DNA of 64,000 nucleotides, from NCBI RefSeq assembly GCF_900111895.1, contig NZ_FOKB01000014.1, positions 1 through 64,000 on the forward strand. Reading direction: 5' to 3'. Below the pieces are notes generated by a model. The model did not search any database. It was not told the DNA's origin and saw only the letters and a program-made list of their open reading frames with translations. Source of the DNA: Pseudomonas simiae. Its GTDB lineage: Bacteria; Pseudomonadota; Gammaproteobacteria; Pseudomonadales; Pseudomonadaceae. Positions 59,728 to 64,000 of this stretch are shown here, piece after piece (position 1 is the first letter of the stretch; every line of letters starts with the position of its first letter). The translations under genes and the position numbers were made by a program.

Positions 59728-61191
59728 CTATAGAGACGAAAAACCCCGACGCAAATCCCCGCTGCGTGCCAGGAAGCGACCCGGCCGCTGACCGTTCGCC
59801 TGCCCCTCGCTGTAGCTCAGCACACCGTTGATCCACACCCCATCAATACCTTCCGCCGCCCGCTGCGGCGCCTTGAAATCTGCCACGTCGCGCACACGCA
59901 ACGGGTCGAACAGCACCAGGTCAGCCCAGTGCCCTTCACGAATCTCCCCGCGCTCAGCCAAGCCAAACCGCGCCGCCGACAACCCGGTCATTTTGTGCAC
60001 GGCGGTGTGCAACGGAAACAATCCGATATCCCGGCTGAAATGCCCCAATACCCGTGGAAACGCGCCCCACAAACGCGGATGCGGGAACGGATCCTCGGGC
60101 AACCCATCCGACCCGACCATCGACAGCGGGTGCGCCAGGATGCGCCGCACATCCGCTTCATCCATCCCGTAATACACCGCGCCTGCCGGTTGTAGCCGAC
60201 GTGCTGCGTCCATCAACGAAACATCCCACTCAGCGGCAATATCCTGCAAGTCACGCCCGCTCACTTCCGGATGCGGCGTCGACCAGGTGATGGTGATACG
60301 AAACGCGTCGGTCACCTGCTTGAGGTCCAGGGTCGAGGAACTTGCCGCATAGGGATAGCAGTCGCAGCCCACCGGATGGGTTTTCGCCGCCAGTTCCAGC
60401 GAGGCCAGCAACTGCGGACTACGTCCCCAATTGCCGGCGCCGGCACATTTGAGGTGGGAAATAATCACCGGCACCTTGGCATGCCGGCCGATCAGGAAGG
60501 CTTCGTCCATCGCCTCCAGCACCGGCTCGAACTCACTGCGCAGGTGAGTGGTGTACACCGCACCGAACGCGGTGAGCTCTTCACTCAGTTGCAACACCTC
60601 ATCGGTCTCGGCATTGAACGCACTGGCGTAGGCCAGGCCTGTGGATAAACCGAGGGCGCCGGCTTCGAGACTCTCGTGCAACTGCACGCGCATGGCGGCG
60701 ATTTCATCCGCTGAAGCGGTACGGTGCAGGTCGTCCATATGATTGCTGCGCAGCGCCGTATGACCGATCAGCGCCGCGACGTTGACCGCCGGATGAGCCT
60801 TTTCGACCGCCGCTCGATAGTCGCTGAAACGCGGATAAACAAACGCCGAAGCGCTGCCCAACAGGTTCATCGGGTCCGGCGGATCGCTGCGCAACGTCAC
60901 TGGCGACGCACTGATGCCACAGTTGCCGACAATCACCGTAGTCACACCCTGGCTGAGCTTGGGCAGCATCTGCGGCTGGCGGATCACCACCGTGTCATCG
61001 TGGGTGTGCACGTCGATGAAACCCGGTGCCAAGACGCGGCCACTCGCATCGATCTCATGCTCAGCCTGGGCGTTCGACAGGTCGCCAATCGTCTCGATGC
61101 GCCCGTCGCGCAGCCCCACATCGGCTACATAGCCGGGGGTGTTGCTGCCATCAATGATCAGCGCCTGGCGGATCAACGTGTCGTACTTCAT
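59728..61191 (-). CDS. N-acyl-D-amino-acid deacylase (D-aminoacylase)
   Basis: A 487-aa amidohydrolase that removes the acyl group from N-acyl-D-amino acids. The metal-binding HxH is His62/His64 (FIDVHTHDDT), the bridging Cys is Cys91 (VGNCGISA), and later metal ligands are in VAALIGHTALR, TTHLRSE, IISHLKCAG and GSDGLPED. The start at 61191 follows GGAGACTGAT. Next to a SIS-domain regulator and a GntP-type permease, forming a D-amino-acid uptake and deacylation unit. Confidence 0.94.
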   Translation of the reverse strand: MKYDTLIRQALIIDGSNTPGYVADVGLRDGRIETIGDLSNAQAEHEIDASGRVLAPGFIDVHTHDDTVVIRQPQMLPKLSQGVTTVIVGNCGISASPVTLRSDPPDPMNLLGSASAFVYPRFSDYRAAVEKAHPAVNVAALIGHTALRSNHMDDLHRTASADEIAAMRVQLHESLEAGALGLSTGLAYASAFNAETDEVLQLSEELTAFGAVYTTHLRSEFEPVLEAMDEAFLIGRHAKVPVIISHLKCAGAGNWGRSPQLLASLELAAKTHPVGCDCYPYAASSSTLDLKQVTDAFRITITWSTPHPEVSGRDLQDIAAEWDVSLMDAARRLQPAGAVYYGMDEADVRRILAHPLSMVGSDGLPEDPFPHPRLWGAFPRVLGHFSRDIGLFPLHTAVHKMTGLSAARFGLAERGEIREGHWADLVLFDPLRVRDVADFKAPQRAAEGIDGVWINGVLSYSEGQANGQRPGRFLARSGDLRRGFSSL

Positions 61192-61192
61192 A

Positions 61193-62053
61193 TCAGTCTC
61201 CAAGCGGCAGGCTGTCGGGGCCGCCGCGATAATCGTCCAGAGCCAGCTTGATCCGGCGCAGGCGCTCTTGGTTGTCGTCTGGCAGGGCCAACGCCAGTTC
61301 GGTGGCGAGCAGGTCGATGGCCAGCAGCAGTCCGTAGCGCGCCGCGGTGGGCTTATAGATAAAACTGGTTTCGGCCGGTTGCAGCGGCAGCAAGACATCC
61401 GCCAACTGCGCCAAGGGGGAATCGGCCAGGGTGATGGCGACGATGCGCGCGTCGTAGTTGCGTGCCAGGGTCACCACGTCGAGCAACTCAGGGGTAAGGC
61501 CAGTCAGGGAGCACACAATCAACGCATGCTCGGGCCCTAGCGTCGCCGCCGTGACGCGCATCATGACCGGGTCATGGCAGGCGGCAATCGGATAACCCAG
61601 GCGCACCAGGCGCACCTGCAACTCATCACTGCACAGACTCGACGGACCGCCCATGCCGAACGCATGGATCATCCGCGCCTTGCCGAGCAAACTCACCGCA
61701 TCGACGAAACTCGCCTGGTTGAACCCCGACAAGTGCTGACGCAACGTCGCCTCGATATCCCCCAGGATCTGCCGGTGAAATGCCGACTGTTCCGGCAACC
61801 CCGCAGGGTCGAGGAAGCGGCTGCCGACTCCACTGGCCTGGGCCAATTGCAGGCGCAAATCCCGCAGATCCCGACACCCCACGCTGCGCGCGAACCGCGA
61901 CAAGGTGGCTGTGCTGACCTCGGCGCGCTGGGACAACTCTTCCAGGCTGGCCGATGCGGCAAACCCCACGTCATTGAGCATCAGCTTGGCGATACGCCCT
62001 TCGCCGGCGCTGAAGGCGTCCTGGCGGGCGCGGATCTGGTAGAGGATGTCCAT
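61193..62053 (-). CDS. MurR/RpiR-type regulator with SIS domain
   Basis: A 286-aa regulator: HTH at the N-terminus (LEELSQRAEVSTATLSRFAR) and a SIS sugar/amino-sugar-binding domain at about 120-260 (FGMGGPSSLCSDELQVRL, LIVCSLTGLTPELLDVV). Placed between the permease and deacylase genes, with 1 bp to the latter, so it is an in-operon regulator, probably sensing an N-acyl compound. Confidence 0.93.
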   Translation of the reverse strand: MDILYQIRARQDAFSAGEGRIAKLMLNDVGFAASASLEELSQRAEVSTATLSRFARSVGCRDLRDLRLQLAQASGVGSRFLDPAGLPEQSAFHRQILGDIEATLRQHLSGFNQASFVDAVSLLGKARMIHAFGMGGPSSLCSDELQVRLVRLGYPIAACHDPVMMRVTAATLGPEHALIVCSLTGLTPELLDVVTLARNYDARIVAITLADSPLAQLADVLLPLQPAETSFIYKPTAARYGLLLAIDLLATELALALPDDNQERLRRIKLALDDYRGGPDSLPLGD

Positions 62054-62065
62054 GGGGTCTCCGGG

Positions 62066-63415
62066 TTACAAGATGCAGGACAGGCCATAAGTCAGACCGA
62101 AGGCGACCACGGAAATCAGAGTCTCCAGCACGGTCCAGGTCTTGAAGGTCTGGATCACCGTCATATTGAAGTATTCCTTGATCAGCCAGAAGCCGCCGTC
62201 GTTCACGTGGGAAAAGATCACCGAACCCGCGCCAGTGGCCAGCACCAGCAATTCGGGGTGTGGATAACCCAGGCCCATGGCGACAGGTGCCACCACGCCG
62301 GACGCGGTGGTCATGGCGACGGTGGCCGAGCCCGTGGCAATTCGCATCAACGCGGCAAACAGCCAGCCCATCACCAGTGGCGACAGCTGAAAAGCGTGGG
62401 CCAGGCCGAGAATTTCGTTGGTAACGCCCGCATCCACCAGGATGCGATTCAAACCGCCGCCCGCGCCCACCAACAAGGTGATGCTCGCGGTAGGAGCCAG
62501 GCATTCATTGGTGAATTTGAGGATCGACTCGCGATTGAAACCCTGCGCAATACCCAAGGTCCAGAAACTCACCAATGTCGCCACCAGCAGCGCAATCACC
62601 GAGTTGCCAATGAACAGCAGGAATTGGTTGAAAGCGCTGCCCGGGGAGGAAATCACGTTGGCCCAGCCACCGATCATCATCAGCACCACCGGCAACAGGA
62701 TGGTGCCCATGGTCAGGGTAAAACTCGGCAAGCGGGTACGCGGTTCGCGGTCAATGAACTGACGTTCCAGCGGGTTTTCCGCTGGCAGATGGATACGCGG
62801 CACGATGAATTTGGCGTAGACAGGGCCTGCAATGATTGCCGTCGGGATACCGATCAGGATCGCATACAGCACGGTCTGCCCCACCGACGCGTTATAGGCC
62901 AGCACCGCCATCATCGCCGCCGGGTGCGGCGGCACCAGTGCATGCACCACCGACAGACCGGCAACCATCGGCAAACCGACCATCAGGATCGATACGCCGA
63001 CCCGCCGCGCCACGGTAAAGGCGATCGGCACCAACAACACAAAGCCCACTTCGAAAAACAGCGGCAGCCCCACCAGAAACGCGATGCAGACCATCGCCCA
63101 ATGCGCGTTGCGCTCGCCAAACCGGTTGATCAGCGTGCGCGCCACCTGCTCGGCACCGCCGGACTCGGCCATCATCTTGCCGAGCATGGTGCCCAGCGCC
63201 ACCACCAGGGCGATATGCCCCAGGGTCTTGCCGACGCCCGCTTCGTAGGAGCCCATGATGGTGTCCGCCGGCATCCCGGCCATCAGTGCCAGGCCGATGG
63301 ACACCAGGGTGATGACGATAAACGGGTTGAGTCGGTAACGTGCGATCAGCACGATCAAAGCAATGATGGCGATGGCAGCGTATGCCAACAGCCCGAAGCC
63401 CGGTGATGCGGCCAT
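62066..63415 (-). CDS. GntP family permease
   Basis: A 449-aa inner-membrane transporter of the gluconate:H+ symporter family (GntP/DsdX), about 12-14 helices. It has RLNPFIVITLVSIGLALMAG, PLFFEVGFVLLVPIAF, PHPAAMMAVLAY and SHVNDGGFWLIKEYF. Members carry gluconate, D-serine or related acids. Its neighbours suggest N-acyl-D-amino acids or D-amino acids here. The start at 63415 follows GAGGAGTACCGC. First gene of the unit. Confidence 0.93.
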   Translation of the reverse strand: MAASPGFGLLAYAAIAIIALIVLIARYRLNPFIVITLVSIGLALMAGMPADTIMGSYEAGVGKTLGHIALVVALGTMLGKMMAESGGAEQVARTLINRFGERNAHWAMVCIAFLVGLPLFFEVGFVLLVPIAFTVARRVGVSILMVGLPMVAGLSVVHALVPPHPAAMMAVLAYNASVGQTVLYAILIGIPTAIIAGPVYAKFIVPRIHLPAENPLERQFIDREPRTRLPSFTLTMGTILLPVVLMMIGGWANVISSPGSAFNQFLLFIGNSVIALLVATLVSFWTLGIAQGFNRESILKFTNECLAPTASITLLVGAGGGLNRILVDAGVTNEILGLAHAFQLSPLVMGWLFAALMRIATGSATVAMTTASGVVAPVAMGLGYPHPELLVLATGAGSVIFSHVNDGGFWLIKEYFNMTVIQTFKTWTVLETLISVVAFGLTYGLSCIL

Positions 63416-63481
63416 GCGGTACTCCTCGGAAAGGGTCACGTCGAATTGGTTGTGAAACTCATAAATCATTACCGAGGAGGA

Positions 63482-63508
63482 TTTTCAATTTTTATGAAAG
63501 TAATTTTC
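63482..63508. promoter_or_regulatory. Candidate RpiR-type operator
   Basis: TTTCA (63483-63487) and TGAAA (63495-63499) are inverted arms 7 bp apart, and TTTTC (63504-63508) extends the pattern (GAAA-N5-TTTC). It sits 67-93 bp upstream of the GntP gene, in a position fit for its promoter. RpiR proteins bind such GAAA/TTTC palindromes. Confidence 0.45.
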
Positions 63509-63663
63509 GCCCATGGATAAGCGCTGTCGCGTTGGGATATGCCCGACGTTCGCCGATGAAAATTCGGGGGGTGTTCTTACATGAAGATCAGAGGATGCCG
63601 GAAACTCAAGCGCCGCCATCGAGTCATAGAATGCGCCTCCACTCATGCCCAGGAAAACCGACC

Positions 63664-64000
63664 ATGATTCGCACCTCCCTCGCTGCCAGCGCTATGTTTC
63701 TCGCCCTGTGCGGCACCGCCTCGGCGGCCGATAACGCAGCGTTGAAAAAATGCATGGACAGCGCCAACACGACCGCAGACATGGTCAATTGCAACGCCAA
63801 GGAAGCCAAGGTGCAGGACACGCGTCTGAACAAGGCCTACAAAACCGCCCTCGCCGCCCAGGAAGGCGCGCGCAAGCAGCAACTGCAGGACGTGCAGCGC
63901 CTGTGGATAAAATACCGTGATGCCAATTGCGGCTTCGCAGGCTCCGCGACCGGCGGCACCATCGACCAGGTCAACGGCTCCGCCTGCCTGCTGGACATGA
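63664..64000 (+). CDS. LprI/DUF1311 family exported protein (3' end cut by window)
   Basis: The first 112 codons are present and no stop is reached. Signal peptide about residues 1-22 (SLAASAMFLALCGTASA). The mature part has the LprI/DUF1311 pattern: CMDSANTTADMVNCNAKEAK, LNKAYKTALAA and RLWIKYRDANCGFAG, with four Cys that form disulfides. Family members include inhibitors of lysozyme. AGGAAAACCGACC precedes the ATG at 63664. Confidence 0.85.
   Translation, partial: MIRTSLAASAMFLALCGTASAADNAALKKCMDSANTTADMVNCNAKEAKVQDTRLNKAYKTALAAQEGARKQQLQDVQRLWIKYRDANCGFAGSATGGTIDQVNGSACLLDM

Noticed and set aside
61574..63406. 610-codon plus-strand frame antisense to the GntP and RpiR genes
   Set aside because: Product is made of repeated His, Gln, Arg and Asp without any fold pattern, an artefact of codon bias; the minus strand has two well-recognised proteins.

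Overview
The window is ordinary chromosomal DNA from a Pseudomonas of the fluorescens group. It opens with the 5' end of a 16S rRNA gene on the minus strand. Gene content and order are Pseudomonas-like: rplU-rpmA-obgE-proB, ispB followed by an iron-regulated small protein, cyoABCDE with dsbB, hmp/norR, and a BphO/BphP pair. Coding DNA is GC-rich, and several gaps carry REP-type palindromes ending in GGGAGC/GCTCCC. I see no prophage, insertion sequence, CRISPR array, plasmid function or tRNA gene.

Layout. 1-0.5 kb: rRNA start, leader with boxA, promoter. 0.8-3.4 kb: small genes (hypothetical, LysE exporter, PH-domain protein, cytochrome c, VOC protein). 3.6-7.1 kb: red/far-red light module (single-domain receiver, heme oxygenase BphO, bacteriophytochrome kinase BphP). 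7.3-10.7 kb: a small basic ORF, a PhoD-like phosphatase, a PAS-GGDEF diguanylate cyclase. 10.7-14.3 kb: amino-acid binding protein, LysR regulator, aminotransferase, and a broken cytochrome c gene. 15.3-16.4 kb: an aminotransferase with a Tat signal. 16.5-25.8 kb: respiratory block of cytochrome bo3 oxidase, DsbB, NO-detoxifying flavohemoglobin and its regulator NorR with two operator sites. 25.8-33.6 kb: EamA transporter/AraC pair, then a MalT-like regulator with a DUF1329/DUF1302 pair. 34-37 kb: SDR, alpha/beta hydrolase and class II aldolase in one operon. 37-39.5 kb: LrgAB, a LysR regulator and a flavodoxin.

39.6-44.9 kb is the most interesting stretch. A short LOV blue-light receptor (photoactive Cys53) precedes a PilZ-like protein. 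A MerR/LitR-type regulator that has lost its cobalamin-ligand His is divergent to a six-gene set: ABM protein, FolM, FolE, FolX, DUF1244 protein, HopJ-family protein. This looks like a blue-light module controlling tetrahydromonapterin synthesis. With BphOP 35 kb away, the window holds three kinds of candidate light input.

45-56.8 kb is mostly housekeeping: trxB, cysZ, a glycosyltransferase, an Old Yellow Enzyme, glutathione peroxidase, CreA, proB, obgE, rpmA, rplU, ispB, yjdM, a Fur-box-preceded 85-aa protein, and an FKBP isomerase. 57-59 kb: a chemoreceptor. 59.3-63.4 kb: a VOC protein and an N-acyl-D-amino-acid deacylase / RpiR regulator / GntP permease operon. The window ends inside an LprI-family gene. 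All calls come from reading the sequence; no database search was run.
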